From Rhizobiales bacterium Ga0077525 (GTDB lineage Bacteria > Pseudomonadota > Alphaproteobacteria > Rhizobiales > Xanthobacteraceae), in assembly GCA_001464835.1 (NCBI GenBank), contig LNDS01000005.1, positions 1-54,886 on the forward strand: 54,886 bases of DNA. Direction: 5' to 3'. The notes below the pieces were generated by a model, which did not search any database, was not told where the DNA came from, and saw only the letters and a program-made list of their open reading frames with translations. Made by a program: the position numbers and the translations under genes. Numbering within the stretch: position 1 is the first letter of the stretch; each line of letters begins with the position of its first letter. Positions 41,600-50,118 of this stretch are shown here, piece by piece.

Positions 41600-42448
41600 A
41601 TGATCAAGCGTCATCGGGCAAGCGTTATTGCGGCGGTTCTTGCGTTCGCCGCGCCCGCAGCCTTCGCCGCCGATGTCGCGCCGCGCGCGCCGGCCACCGC
41701 GCAATACCTCGCTCCCGCGCCGGCCTCGACATGGGTCATCACCATTGGCGCCGAAGCGCGCTATCTGCCGAAGTTCGAAGGCGCCGACAGCATGATCGTG
41801 CGGCCGCTGCCGATCATTCGGGTCAGCCGCGCCGGCAAGGAAGGCCGTTTCCGCGCGCCGCGCGACGGCGCCACCATCGCGCTTTACGACACCGAGGAAT
41901 TCAAGCTCGGCCCGACCTTCAAGCTGCGCCAGGGCCGCAAGGAAAGCGACGACCCGGGCAATCTGCGCGGCCTCGGCGACGTCAACTGGGCGTTCGAGGT
42001 CGGCGCTTTCGCCGAATACTGGCCGTCGGAATGGCTGCGCACCCGCGCCGAAGTGCGTCAGGGCTTCGGCGGCCATCGCGGCGTCGTCGCCGACCTTACC
42101 GCCGATGTGGTCTATCGCGCGACGCCGCAATTGACCTTGTCTGGCGGCCCGCGCCTGACCGCCGGCACGGCGGCCTCGTTCAATCCGTATTTCGGTATCG
42201 ACGCGCAGCAGGCCTTGCTGTCCGGCCTGCCGGTCTACGATGCGCGCGGCGGCTTGCGCTCCTATGGCGCCGGCGCGCAGGCGCGCTACGCCTGGACGCC
42301 GCAATGGGCCACCCACATGTTCATCGAATATGAGCGGCTGGCGGGCGATGCCGGCAATTCGCCGCTGGTCACGCAGCGCGGCTCGCGCGATCAAATTCAG
42401 ATGGGTCTGGGCGTCACCTATTCGTTCAATGTTCCGGGATTGTGGTAA
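41600..42448 (+). CDS. MipA/OmpV-family outer membrane protein
   Basis: A 282-residue protein with a signal peptide (MIKRHRASVIAAVLAFAAPA, cleavage after AFA). The mature part has the MipA/OmpV pattern: GAEARYLPKFEGADSMIVRP, then FRAPRDGATIALYDTEEFKL GP, alternate beta strands, and YEYERLAGDAGNSPLVTQRG-like end (EYERLAGDAGNSPLV) closing in Phe/Tyr-rich strands. Members form outer-membrane barrels; MipA of E. coli binds murein enzymes. The role here is unknown. The lipoprotein gene starts 43 nt downstream, so co-transcription is likely. Confidence 0.93.
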   Translation: MIKRHRASVIAAVLAFAAPAAFAADVAPRAPATAQYLAPAPASTWVITIGAEARYLPKFEGADSMIVRPLPIIRVSRAGKEGRFRAPRDGATIALYDTEEFKLGPTFKLRQGRKESDDPGNLRGLGDVNWAFEVGAFAEYWPSEWLRTRAEVRQGFGGHRGVVADLTADVVYRATPQLTLSGGPRLTAGTAASFNPYFGIDAQQALLSGLPVYDARGGLRSYGAGAQARYAWTPQWATHMFIEYERLAGDAGNSPLVTQRGSRDQIQMGLGVTYSFNVPGLW

Positions 42449-42491
42449 GAGATCGGCTGAGATTCCCTTCAGCTTCCCCGAGTGCTTACCC

Positions 42492-43406
42492 ATGCGACTG
42501 ATTACGCTTTGTGCCGCGGCGCTGCTGTTGGCCGGCTGTGCCGAATCCTCCCTCACGCAATCCGGCGGCTTTGCCGGTTCGAGCGGCGCTGCCTCGGCGC
42601 CGCCGAAATCGATTGTCGTGTCGGATTTCGTCATCGCGCCGGAAGTGCTGGTGGTCGACCGCGGCTTCACCGCGCGGCTGGAGCGCAAGATCGGCGCCTT
42701 CCCGACGCATGAGCGCAAGCAGCGCACGATCGAGCGCGTCAATGACGAGATCGTCGCCACCGTCGTCGCCACGCTGAAAGAGGCGGGGCTTGAGGCGCTG
42801 CCGGGCAGCGAGGAGGGGCTTTCGCTGTCCGATACGACCGTGCTGGTCACCGGCAAGTTGCGCCCTTCGGACGCGGCGGCAAAGAAAAACGAATACGGCA
42901 TCGGCGACGGCAAGAGCGGCGTGGTCGCCGACATGACGTTGTCGAACTTCGGCGGTTTCGGCAAACGGCAATTGCTCGCCTTTACCGCCGAGCCGGCCGG
43001 CGGCAAATTGCCGGCGGGCAAACAGGCCGCGGCGGGCAATGCGCTGATCGCCGAAGCGCTGGCGTCGAACAAGGCCGCGCCGGAAAAACTCTCGCCCGAC
43101 GTTGAGGCCGCGGCGCGGCGCATCGGCCGCGGCGCCGCCGACAAGATTGTTGCCTACGGCAAGACGCAGGGCTGGTTCGAAGGTGGCGCGCAAGCAGCGC
43201 CGGTCGCCCAGGCGTCGCCGGGCATTGATGAAAAGCCGGCCAAGCCGGCGCGCGTTGCTTCGGCGAGAGCCGACGCCGTAGCGCCTGCCGCAACTGCCGC
43301 GCCGCGTAGCCCGGCGCCGCGTTCCGGGCGCAGGCCCGCCCCGGCGGCGGAAATGATCCCGGACAGCGAAACCGAAGCCGACAGCGGTTCGCCCGCCGCG
43401 GATTGA
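42492..43406 (+). CDS. Lipoprotein with DUF4410-like domain and long Ala/Pro tail
   Basis: A 304-residue predicted lipoprotein: the lipobox is LLLAGC (C16) after MRLITLCAAA. The domain that follows (KSIVVSDFVIAPEVLVVDRG, NDEIVATVVATLKEAGLEAL, DTTVLVTGKLRP, GFGKRQLLAFTAEP) fits DUF4410, a family of exported proteins with no known activity. After about 235 the chain is low-complexity Ala/Pro/Lys, probably crossing the periplasm. It sits 43 nt behind the MipA/OmpV gene and both products go to the outer membrane region. Confidence 0.85.
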   Translation: MRLITLCAAALLLAGCAESSLTQSGGFAGSSGAASAPPKSIVVSDFVIAPEVLVVDRGFTARLERKIGAFPTHERKQRTIERVNDEIVATVVATLKEAGLEALPGSEEGLSLSDTTVLVTGKLRPSDAAAKKNEYGIGDGKSGVVADMTLSNFGGFGKRQLLAFTAEPAGGKLPAGKQAAAGNALIAEALASNKAAPEKLSPDVEAAARRIGRGAADKIVAYGKTQGWFEGGAQAAPVAQASPGIDEKPAKPARVASARADAVAPAATAAPRSPAPRSGRRPAPAAEMIPDSETEADSGSPAAD

Positions 43407-43415
43407 GATTCTTCG

Positions 43416-44261
<846 letters not shown>

Positions 44262-44429
44262 GCAATTCCTCGCTGTTGTGAGCGCGACACTAGGCAGGGC
44301 GCGCGCGGCGGGCAAGCCGGATTCGTGAGCGCGGGGAGGGGTTTGCTCGCATAAAGGTGATGGCAAATTGAGTGGCTATTCTCGGGCAAAGCCTTATCTC
44401 AGGCGTCAGGGAAACGCGGGAGGTTCAAG

Positions 44430-45026
44430 ATGAAACGTCTGCTGGCCGGCCTGGCCTTGCTGTTCGCGCTGGCTGCGCCTGTCGCCGCGCAAAAGGTACA
44501 GGAGAAGGCCGTTTTCGCCGGCGGCTGCTTCTGGTGCACCGAATCCGATTTCGACAAGGTGCCGGGTGTGCTGGCGACCGTCTCCGGCTATATCGCCGGC
44601 AAGGCCTCGACCGCGAACTACGCGCAGGTCTCGGCCGGCGGCACCGGTCACGCCGAAGCGGTCGAAATCACTTACGATCCGGCCAAGGTTTCTTATCAGC
44701 AATTGCTGGACGTTTACTGGCGCAGCATCGACCCGACGGTGAAGGATGCGCAATTCTGCGACCAGGGCGATCAGTATCGCTCGGCGATCTTCGTGCGCAA
44801 TGCCGCGGAGAAAAAGCTCGCCGAGGCGTCGAAGCAGAAGGTCGCCGCGGAATTGAAGAAGCCGATCCATACGCAGATCGCCGACGCCACGCAGTTCTAC
44901 CCGGCGGAAGAGTATCATCAGGACTTCTACAAGAAGAACCCGACCAAATATAAGTTCTATCGCTGGAACTGCGGTCGCGATCAGCGGCTCGAGCAGATTT
45001 GGGGCCCGAAAAAGGGAGAAGGTTGA
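44430..45026 (+). CDS. msrA: Peptide-methionine (S)-S-oxide reductase, exported
   Basis: A 198-residue MsrA. The catalytic motif is GGCFWC (C33 nucleophile, 31-36); GYIAGKASTANYAQVSAGGT and FCDQGDQYRSAIF and YHQDFYKKNP match the family. It reduces the S-epimer of methionine sulphoxide in proteins. A Sec signal peptide (MKRLLAGLALLFALAAPVAA) sends it to the periplasm. GGGAGG precedes the ATG. The Tat-type msrB starts 1 nt after its stop, so both are one operon. Confidence 0.95.
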   Translation: MKRLLAGLALLFALAAPVAAQKVQEKAVFAGGCFWCTESDFDKVPGVLATVSGYIAGKASTANYAQVSAGGTGHAEAVEITYDPAKVSYQQLLDVYWRSIDPTVKDAQFCDQGDQYRSAIFVRNAAEKKLAEASKQKVAAELKKPIHTQIADATQFYPAEEYHQDFYKKNPTKYKFYRWNCGRDQRLEQIWGPKKGEG

Positions 45027-45027
45027 T

Positions 45028-45558
45028 ATGATTTTGGATAGGATCGATCGACGCACTTTTCTGACGGCCGGCGCAGCGCTCGGCGCGTTTTCGGGTCTGA
45101 CGGCGTTTGGCAGCAAAGGAGCTTTGGCAGCCATGACGACTACCGACACCAGCATCGATTTCAAGAAGCTCACCGCCGCCGAGTGGCAGAAGCGGCTGTC
45201 GCCGGAGCAGTTCTATGTGCTGCGCAAGCATGGCACCGAGCGCGCCGGCACCTCGCCGCTGAACCAGGAAAAGCGCGCCGGCACGTTTGCCTGCGCCGGC
45301 TGCGATCTGCCGTTGTTCGATGCCTCGACTAAATTCGAAAGCGGCACCGGATGGCCGAGTTTCTATGCGCCGCTGCCCAACGCGGTCGGTGAGAAGTCGG
45401 ACCGGTCGTTTTTCATGACCCGCACCGAAGTGCATTGCAGCCGTTGCAAAGGCCATCTCGGCCACGTCTTCAATGACGGCCCCAAGCCGACCGGCCTGCG
45501 CTACTGCATGAACGGCGTGGCGATGAAATTCCAGCCGGCGGCGTCGTCCGCGACCTGA
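45028..45558 (+). CDS. msrB: Peptide-methionine (R)-S-oxide reductase, Tat-exported
   Basis: A 176-residue MsrB. Zinc ligands are C89, C92 (CAGC) and C137, C140 (CSRC); the catalytic residue is C160 in [12 protein letters not shown]. It reduces the R-epimer of methionine sulphoxide. The N-terminus has a twin-arginine motif DRRTFLTAG (7-15) and a hydrophobic stretch ending at about ALAA, so the folded zinc protein is probably exported by Tat, whereas its partner MsrA carries a Sec signal. It lies between msrA and a second, unexported msrB. Confidence 0.95.
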   Translation: MILDRIDRRTFLTAGAALGAFSGLTAFGSKGALAAMTTTDTSIDFKKLTAAEWQKRLSPEQFYVLRKHGTERAGTSPLNQEKRAGTFACAGCDLPLFDASTKFESGTGWPSFYAPLPNAVGEKSDRSFFMTRTEVHCSRCKGHLGHVFNDGPKPTGLRYCMNGVAMKFQPAASSAT

Positions 45559-45600
45559 TGTCTTTGCCGCCGCAACAACAACAAGAAGGATAGCAACACC

Positions 45601-46020
45601 ATGTCCAGCACCGACACGATCAATTTCCGTTCGCTCTCCGACGCGGAGTGGAAAAAGCGCCTGACGCCGGAGCAATACCAGGTGCTGCGCCAGCACGGCA
45701 CCGAACGTCCCGGTTCCTGCGCGCTGAACTACGAGAAGCGCGCCGGCACCTTCTCCTGCGTCGGCTGCGGACAGCCTTTGTTCAAGTCGGGCGAAAAGTT
45801 CGAGAGCGGCACAGGCTGGCCGAGTTTCACCGACCCTCTGCCGGGCTCGGTAGAGAATACCGTCGACAATTCGCACGGAATGACGCGTACCGAGGTGCAT
45901 TGCAGCCGCTGCGAAGGCCATCTCGGCCATGTCTTCCCGGACGGCCCGCCACCCACCGGCCTGCGCTACTGCATGAACGGCGTGGCGATGAAATTCGAGC
46001 CGGCTGAGTCGTCGACGTAA
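45601..46020 (+). CDS. msrB: Peptide-methionine (R)-S-oxide reductase, cytoplasmic
   Basis: A 139-residue MsrB paralogous to the preceding one and starting [20 protein letters not shown] without any signal peptide. Zinc ligands C53, C56, C101 and C104 and catalytic C124 (LRYCMNG) are all present. It should repair proteins in the cytoplasm. High similarity (for example [23 protein letters not shown] in both) points to a tandem duplication followed by gain or loss of the Tat leader. It starts 42 nt after the exported copy with gaagga ahead. Confidence 0.95.
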   Translation: MSSTDTINFRSLSDAEWKKRLTPEQYQVLRQHGTERPGSCALNYEKRAGTFSCVGCGQPLFKSGEKFESGTGWPSFTDPLPGSVENTVDNSHGMTRTEVHCSRCEGHLGHVFPDGPPPTGLRYCMNGVAMKFEPAESST

Positions 46021-46033
46021 TAGGCGATCCTGC

Positions 46034-46070
46034 AAGGCCCGCCCCGCACCCCGCCGGGCGGGCTTTGTTT
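46034..46070 (+). terminator. Terminator after the msr operon
   Basis: Stem GCCCGCC (46037-46043) / GGCGGGC (46057-46063) extended by AA/TT pairs, then tttgtttt. It separates the msr genes from the ArsR operator. Confidence 0.75.
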
Positions 46071-46075
46071 TAGGT

Positions 46076-46101
46076 CGTATTTCTATTATTCTAGAAATAC
46101 G
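46076..46101. promoter_or_regulatory. Operator: perfect 10-bp inverted repeat upstream of arsR-like gene
   Basis: CGTATTTCTA (46076-46085), 6 nt, TAGAAATACG (46092-46101), ending 1 nt before the -35 box. It is the likely self-operator of the ArsR-type repressor, which normally binds such 12-2-12-like palindromes at its own promoter. A related half (TTTCTAGAA) occurs at about 46494 ahead of the flavoprotein gene. Confidence 0.8.
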
Positions 46102-46102
46102 G

Positions 46103-46131
46103 TTGACAGGGCGGGGCGGCTGTGGAATCTT
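46103..46131 (+). promoter_or_regulatory. Sigma-70 promoter for a leaderless arsR-like transcript
   Basis: TTGACA (46103-46108), 17-nt spacer, AATCTT (46126-46131). The expected start site falls 7 nt after the -10, at or within 1 nt of the ATG at 46138, so the message is probably leaderless; no Shine-Dalgarno precedes the ATG. The palindromic operator abuts the -35 box. Confidence 0.65.
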
Positions 46132-46137
46132 GATACG

Positions 46138-46464
46138 ATGAAGAACGATGACGCTGCCGCCCGCCTCGAAGCCCTTGGCAACCCGACGCGGTTGCAGATC
46201 TACCGCACGCTGGTGCGGGCGGGTGATGCCGGCATGCCGGTCGGCAAATTGCAGGCCAAGCTCGATCTGGCGGCCTCGACCCTGTCGCATCATCTCAAGA
46301 CGTTGATCAATGTCGGCCTGGTGACGCAGGAGCGCCAGACCACGACTCTCATTTGCCGCACCGATTACGACATGATGCGCGGCCTGGTGGATTTTCTGGT
46401 GGCGGAATGCTGCGCTGACGGCGCCTGCGCGCCGGCGCGCGGAAAGAAAGTGGGGGCCGCTTAG
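46138..46464 (+). CDS. arsR: ArsR-family metalloregulator
   Basis: A 108-residue winged-helix repressor: RLEALGNPTRLQIYRTLVRA (helix 1-2), LAASTLSHHLKTLINVGLVT (recognition helix), QERQTTTLICRTDYD (wing). The C-terminus has C91, C92 and C97 (ECCADGAC), comparable to the C95/C96/C102 arsenite site of Acidithiobacillus ArsR, plus C73 in the wing. It should release DNA on binding As(III) or a similar metalloid. It is transcribed from a strong promoter with a palindromic operator and precedes a flavoprotein gene by 50 nt. The usual arsB, acr3 and arsC genes are absent from the window. Confidence 0.92.
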   Translation: MKNDDAAARLEALGNPTRLQIYRTLVRAGDAGMPVGKLQAKLDLAASTLSHHLKTLINVGLVTQERQTTTLICRTDYDMMRGLVDFLVAECCADGACAPARGKKVGAA

Positions 46465-46514
46465 GCGCCCTTTTATTTGGCCTATTATTCGATGTTTCTA
46501 GAAGGATGGATTAG

Positions 46515-47882
46515 ATGACGCAGCCGCAGAAGACCGTTGCCATCATCGGCGCAGGGCCGGTCGGCCTCGCCGCCGCCGCGCATGTCCTCGAGCGTGGCAT
46601 GAACCCGGTTGTGCTGGAAGCAGGGCCTTCGGCCGGTCACGCGGTCGGGCAGTGGGGTCACGTGCGGCTGTTCTCGCCATGGGAATACAATATCGACCGC
46701 GCGGCGGAGCGGCTGCTGGCGGGGGCCGGCTGGAATTCGCCCGATCCGTTGGTCTATCCGACCGGGGCGGAATTGCTGGCGCAATACATCGAGCCGCTGG
46801 CCAATCGCACCGCGCTGCGAACTCATATTCAGACGTCGAGCCGCGTCACCGCGATCAGTCGTGTCGGCTTCGACAAGGTCAAAACCAAAGGCCGCGAACA
46901 GGCGCCGTTCCACATCCGTTACCAGAACGGTGCCGGGCCAAAGACCTTGCGCGCCGATGCGGTCATCGATGCGTCGGGCACCTGGTTGTCGCCCAATCCG
47001 GCCGGCGCAAACGGCATCGTTGCCGCCGGCGAAAGCGAAGCATCAAGCAACGTCTCTTATGCCATGCCTGATGTGCTCGGCCGCGACCGCGCCCGTTATG
47101 CCGGCAAGATTGTCGCGGTTATCGGCAGCGGCCATTCCGCGATCGGTACCTTGATCGATCTGGTTCGTCTCAAGCGCGAAGCGTTGGGCACCCAAGCAAT
47201 CTGGCTGCTGCGCGGCAACAATCCGAACAAGGCCTTCGGCGGCGGCGCCGATGACAAGCTCGTTGCGCGCGGCGAGCTTGGCGCCGAATTTGCCCGCCTG
47301 GTGGCGGACGGCGAGGTCAGTATCGAAACCGGCTTTGCCGTATCGCGCATCGACAAGGCTGGCGACCAACTGCGCATTGCCACCGGTTCGCCCTGTTGCG
47401 GCCGCGCGGTTATCGCCGACCAACTTGTCGTCGCCACTGGCTTCCGTCCCGACTTCTCGTTCCTGCGCGAATTGCGCCTGGCGCTCGATCCGGCGCTGGA
47501 ATGCGCGCCGGCGCTGGCGCCATTGATCGATCCGAACGAACACAGTTGCGGCACGGTGCGGCCGCATGGTGCGCGCGAACTGGCGCAGCCGGAGCCCGGG
47601 CTCTACATCGCCGGCATGAAGTCGTATGGCCGCGCGCCGACATTCCTGATGCTGACCGGCTACGAGCAGGTCCGTTCCATTGTCGCCGACATTGCCGGCG
47701 ACCGCGCCGCTGCCGAGCGGGTCGAACTTGTTCTGCCGGAGACCGGCGTGTGCAATGTGTCCGCCGGTCCAGTGAAATCGGCGGGCTGCTGCGGCGGCGC
47801 ACCGATACGGGACACTACTTCCTGTTGCGCCACCGACGAAAAAGCCAAAGCCGAAACCGGCCAAGGCTGCGGCTGCGGATAG
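46515..47882 (+). CDS. Flavoprotein monooxygenase/reductase with Cys-rich tail (ars-linked)
   Basis: A 455-residue FAD/NAD(P)-binding protein. The FAD motif is VAIIGAGPVGLAAAAHVL; a second dinucleotide motif is VAVIGSGHSAIG; VRLFSPWEYNID and TGYEQVRSI are also seen. The last 48 residues after ELVLPETGV contain seven Cys (one C, two CC pairs, then CGCG at the end) separated by flexible Gly/Ser/Lys, a likely soft-metal site. Flavoproteins of this kind (for example ArsO) occur in ars operons next to ArsR, function not established. Co-transcribed with the arsR-like gene. Role could be oxidising or reducing arsenicals, with the tail holding them; inference only. Confidence 0.88.
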   Translation: MTQPQKTVAIIGAGPVGLAAAAHVLERGMNPVVLEAGPSAGHAVGQWGHVRLFSPWEYNIDRAAERLLAGAGWNSPDPLVYPTGAELLAQYIEPLANRTALRTHIQTSSRVTAISRVGFDKVKTKGREQAPFHIRYQNGAGPKTLRADAVIDASGTWLSPNPAGANGIVAAGESEASSNVSYAMPDVLGRDRARYAGKIVAVIGSGHSAIGTLIDLVRLKREALGTQAIWLLRGNNPNKAFGGGADDKLVARGELGAEFARLVADGEVSIETGFAVSRIDKAGDQLRIATGSPCCGRAVIADQLVVATGFRPDFSFLRELRLALDPALECAPALAPLIDPNEHSCGTVRPHGARELAQPEPGLYIAGMKSYGRAPTFLMLTGYEQVRSIVADIAGDRAAAERVELVLPETGVCNVSAGPVKSAGCCGGAPIRDTTSCCATDEKAKAETGQGCGCG

Positions 47883-47886
47883 CCGC

Positions 47887-47913
47887 GTTTCCCGGCAAAA
47901 ACTGCCGGGAAAC
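47887..47913 (+). terminator. Hairpin after the flavoprotein gene
   Basis: Perfect 11-bp stem GTTTCCCGGCA / TGCCGGGAAAC with a 5-nt loop, 4 nt after the stop codon. There is no T-run directly after it, so it may act with the second hairpin 19 nt further on. Confidence 0.65.
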
Positions 47914-47931
47914 GGCAGAAACGCTCCGACG

Positions 47932-47958
47932 CGGCGGCCTTCCAAGGCCGCCGTGTTT
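47932..47958 (+). terminator. Rho-independent terminator after the flavoprotein gene
   Basis: Perfect 10-bp stem CGGCGGCCTT / AAGGCCGCCG with a 2-nt core loop followed by tgtttat. It insulates the flagellar promoter that starts 34 nt later. Confidence 0.75.
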
Positions 47959-47991
47959 ATATAAGAGATTGATATAATTCAGTTATTTCAT

Positions 47992-48006
47992 TGGCACGGC
48001 GATTGC
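47992..48006 (+). promoter_or_regulatory. Sigma-54 promoter of the flgE operon
   Basis: TGGCAC (47992-47997), 5 nt, TTGC (48003-48006) is the exact -24/-12 RpoN consensus core (TGGCAC-N5-TTGC), with GG and GC correctly 12 nt apart. The start site would be about 48018, giving a leader of about 59 nt before the ATG at 48077. Hook genes are sigma-54-dependent in Caulobacter. Confidence 0.85.
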
Positions 48007-48076
48007 GAAGCTCTCCGCGGGATCGTGCGCGCAAGGTGCCATTCGGGTACCGCGCGCCGACAGTGGAGAAATTGTC

Positions 48077-50071
48077 ATGGGTATCTTTGGCGCGCTCACC
48101 ACCGCGGTGACCGGTATGCGGGCGCAGGCTTTTGCGCTGGAAAACATTTCCGGCAACATCGCCAACTCGCAAACGACCGGGTTCAAGCGAACCGACACCT
48201 CCTTCGAAGACCTGATCCAGGACAACATCCCGTCCAAGCAATTGTCCGGCAACGTGGTCGCCAATGCGCGGTCCACCAACACGGTCCAAGGCGATGTGCA
48301 GAGCGCCTCGGTACCGACCTTCATGGCGATCAACGGCACCGGCTTCTTCGTCGTCCAGAAGGCCGACAACTTTGCCGACGGCCGGCCGTCCTTCAGCGGC
48401 GTCGAGAATTACTCGCGGCGCGGCGACTTCCAGCTCGATCAGAGCGGCTATCTGGTCAACGGCTCCGGCTATTACTTGATGGGCATCCCGGTCGATCCGA
48501 CCACCGGCAACCTCGCCGGCAGCGTGCCGGAAATGCTTCAGTTCCAGAACGGCTTCCTGCCGGCGCAGCAGACCTCGGAAATCAACTATCGCGCCAACCT
48601 GGCGAGCTATCCGAAGACCATCGATTCCGACCCGACCGTGCCGGGTTCGGAATTGCTGAACCCGTCGAACTTCACGTCGAACCCGGTCAACGGCGCGCCG
48701 GCGATCGCCAAGCTGATCGGTAACGGTGCGACCATGTCGGCTGACGCGGCGGCGGTCATGACCGGCTCGGCCGATCTGTCGACGCTGTCGGCCAGCGCCG
48801 GCAACCTTGTCGTCAACGGCACGTCGATCGCGATTGCCGGTGGCGATAACGCCGCCGCCGTGGTGGCGAAGATCAACCTGCAAACCGGCACCACCAACGT
48901 CACGGCCAGTCTGGACACCGACAACAAACTCGTCCTGACCGGCACCGACGCCTCGACCAATATCGCCATCGGCGGCGGCAGCACTTTGGCGCTGTTGACC
49001 GGTCTCGGCGTCTCGGTCGGCACCACCAATGCGACCAACATTCTGACCCAGGGCGCGGCCGCGACCGGGCAGACGCTGACCTTCACCGTCGGCGCCAATC
49101 CGCCGCTTGTTGTGACCTTCGGCGTCGGCAACGTCGTCACGCTCGCCGACCTGAACACCGCGCTTGGCGCCCTTGTCGGCGGCACCGCCAGCGCCAGTCC
49201 GTTAACTGGCGACATCACCGTCACCTCGTCGACCACAACGGACACGATCGTGGTCGGCGGCACGGCGACGGCGCGCAACTTCGGCATTCGCACCTCGACG
49301 GCCCTGCCGTCGAACAATACCGTGGTCGGTCAGGACGTGACCTCGTTCCTGTCATCGAGCGTCGCCGGAGGCGCGGTCACCGCCTACGATACGTCGGGTT
49401 CGGCCGTGAACGTGCAATTGCGCTGGGCAAAGGTCGATACCTCGGCCCTGGGCAGCGGCCATGTCGACAAGTGGAACCTGTTTTACCAGACCGACGCCAG
49501 CGCCACCGGCGCCGATGCCGCCTGGCAGAACGTCGGCATCGACTACACCTTCACCGCCAACGGCCAGCTCAGCCCGGCCGTCAACGCGGTGGTGCTGAAC
49601 GACGTGACCGTCAACGGCGTGATACTTGGCGACGTTCGCATGGTGCACAGCACCGGCGGCATCACCCAGTACGCCGACTCGAACGGCAGCGTTCAGGTCA
49701 ACCTGATGCAGCAGAACGGCTACGCCGCCGGCCAGTTGCAGTCGGTCGCGGTCAACGACAAGGGTCGCATTACCGGCACCTATTCGAACGGCCGCACCAT
49801 CGATCTCGCCGAAATCACGCTCGCCACCTTCTCCGGCGCCAACATGCTGAAGCGGTCCGACGGCGGTGCTTTCGAGGCGACCGCCGAATCCGGTGTCGCC
49901 ACCTATGGCGCGCCGGGCAAGATCATCGGCTCGTCGCTGGAAGGCTCGAACACCGATATCGCCGACGAGTTCACCAAGCTGATCGTGACGCAACAGGCCT
50001 ACTCCGCCAACACCAAGGTCATCACCACCACCAACCAGATGGTTCAGGATCTCCTGAACATGCTGCGATAG
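48077..50071 (+). CDS. flgE: Flagellar hook protein FlgE
   Basis: A 664-residue hook protein. N-terminus MGIFGALTTAVTGMRAQAFA (conserved D0 helix) with NIANSQTTGFKRTDT; FMAINGTGFFVVQ is the standard core; the end EFTKLIVTQQAYSANTKVIT is the C-terminal D0 helix. It is longer than E. coli FlgE (about 400) because of an insert at about 240-420. In it NLVVNGTSIAIAGGDNAAAV and LVLTGTDASTNIAIGG resemble the flagellin hook-IN motif. FlgE polymerises into the flexible universal joint of the flagellum. ggag precedes the ATG; a sigma-54 promoter lies upstream, and flgK starts 47 nt after the stop. Confidence 0.97.
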   Translation: MGIFGALTTAVTGMRAQAFALENISGNIANSQTTGFKRTDTSFEDLIQDNIPSKQLSGNVVANARSTNTVQGDVQSASVPTFMAINGTGFFVVQKADNFADGRPSFSGVENYSRRGDFQLDQSGYLVNGSGYYLMGIPVDPTTGNLAGSVPEMLQFQNGFLPAQQTSEINYRANLASYPKTIDSDPTVPGSELLNPSNFTSNPVNGAPAIAKLIGNGATMSADAAAVMTGSADLSTLSASAGNLVVNGTSIAIAGGDNAAAVVAKINLQTGTTNVTASLDTDNKLVLTGTDASTNIAIGGGSTLALLTGLGVSVGTTNATNILTQGAAATGQTLTFTVGANPPLVVTFGVGNVVTLADLNTALGALVGGTASASPLTGDITVTSSTTTDTIVVGGTATARNFGIRTSTALPSNNTVVGQDVTSFLSSSVAGGAVTAYDTSGSAVNVQLRWAKVDTSALGSGHVDKWNLFYQTDASATGADAAWQNVGIDYTFTANGQLSPAVNAVVLNDVTVNGVILGDVRMVHSTGGITQYADSNGSVQVNLMQQNGYAAGQLQSVAVNDKGRITGTYSNGRTIDLAEITLATFSGANMLKRSDGGAFEATAESGVATYGAPGKIIGSSLEGSNTDIADEFTKLIVTQQAYSANTKVITTTNQMVQDLLNMLR

Positions 50072-50118
50072 TCCGCCGCGGTGCGCGGCGGGCCCGATAG
50101 AAAGAACGGCGTGCGGCC

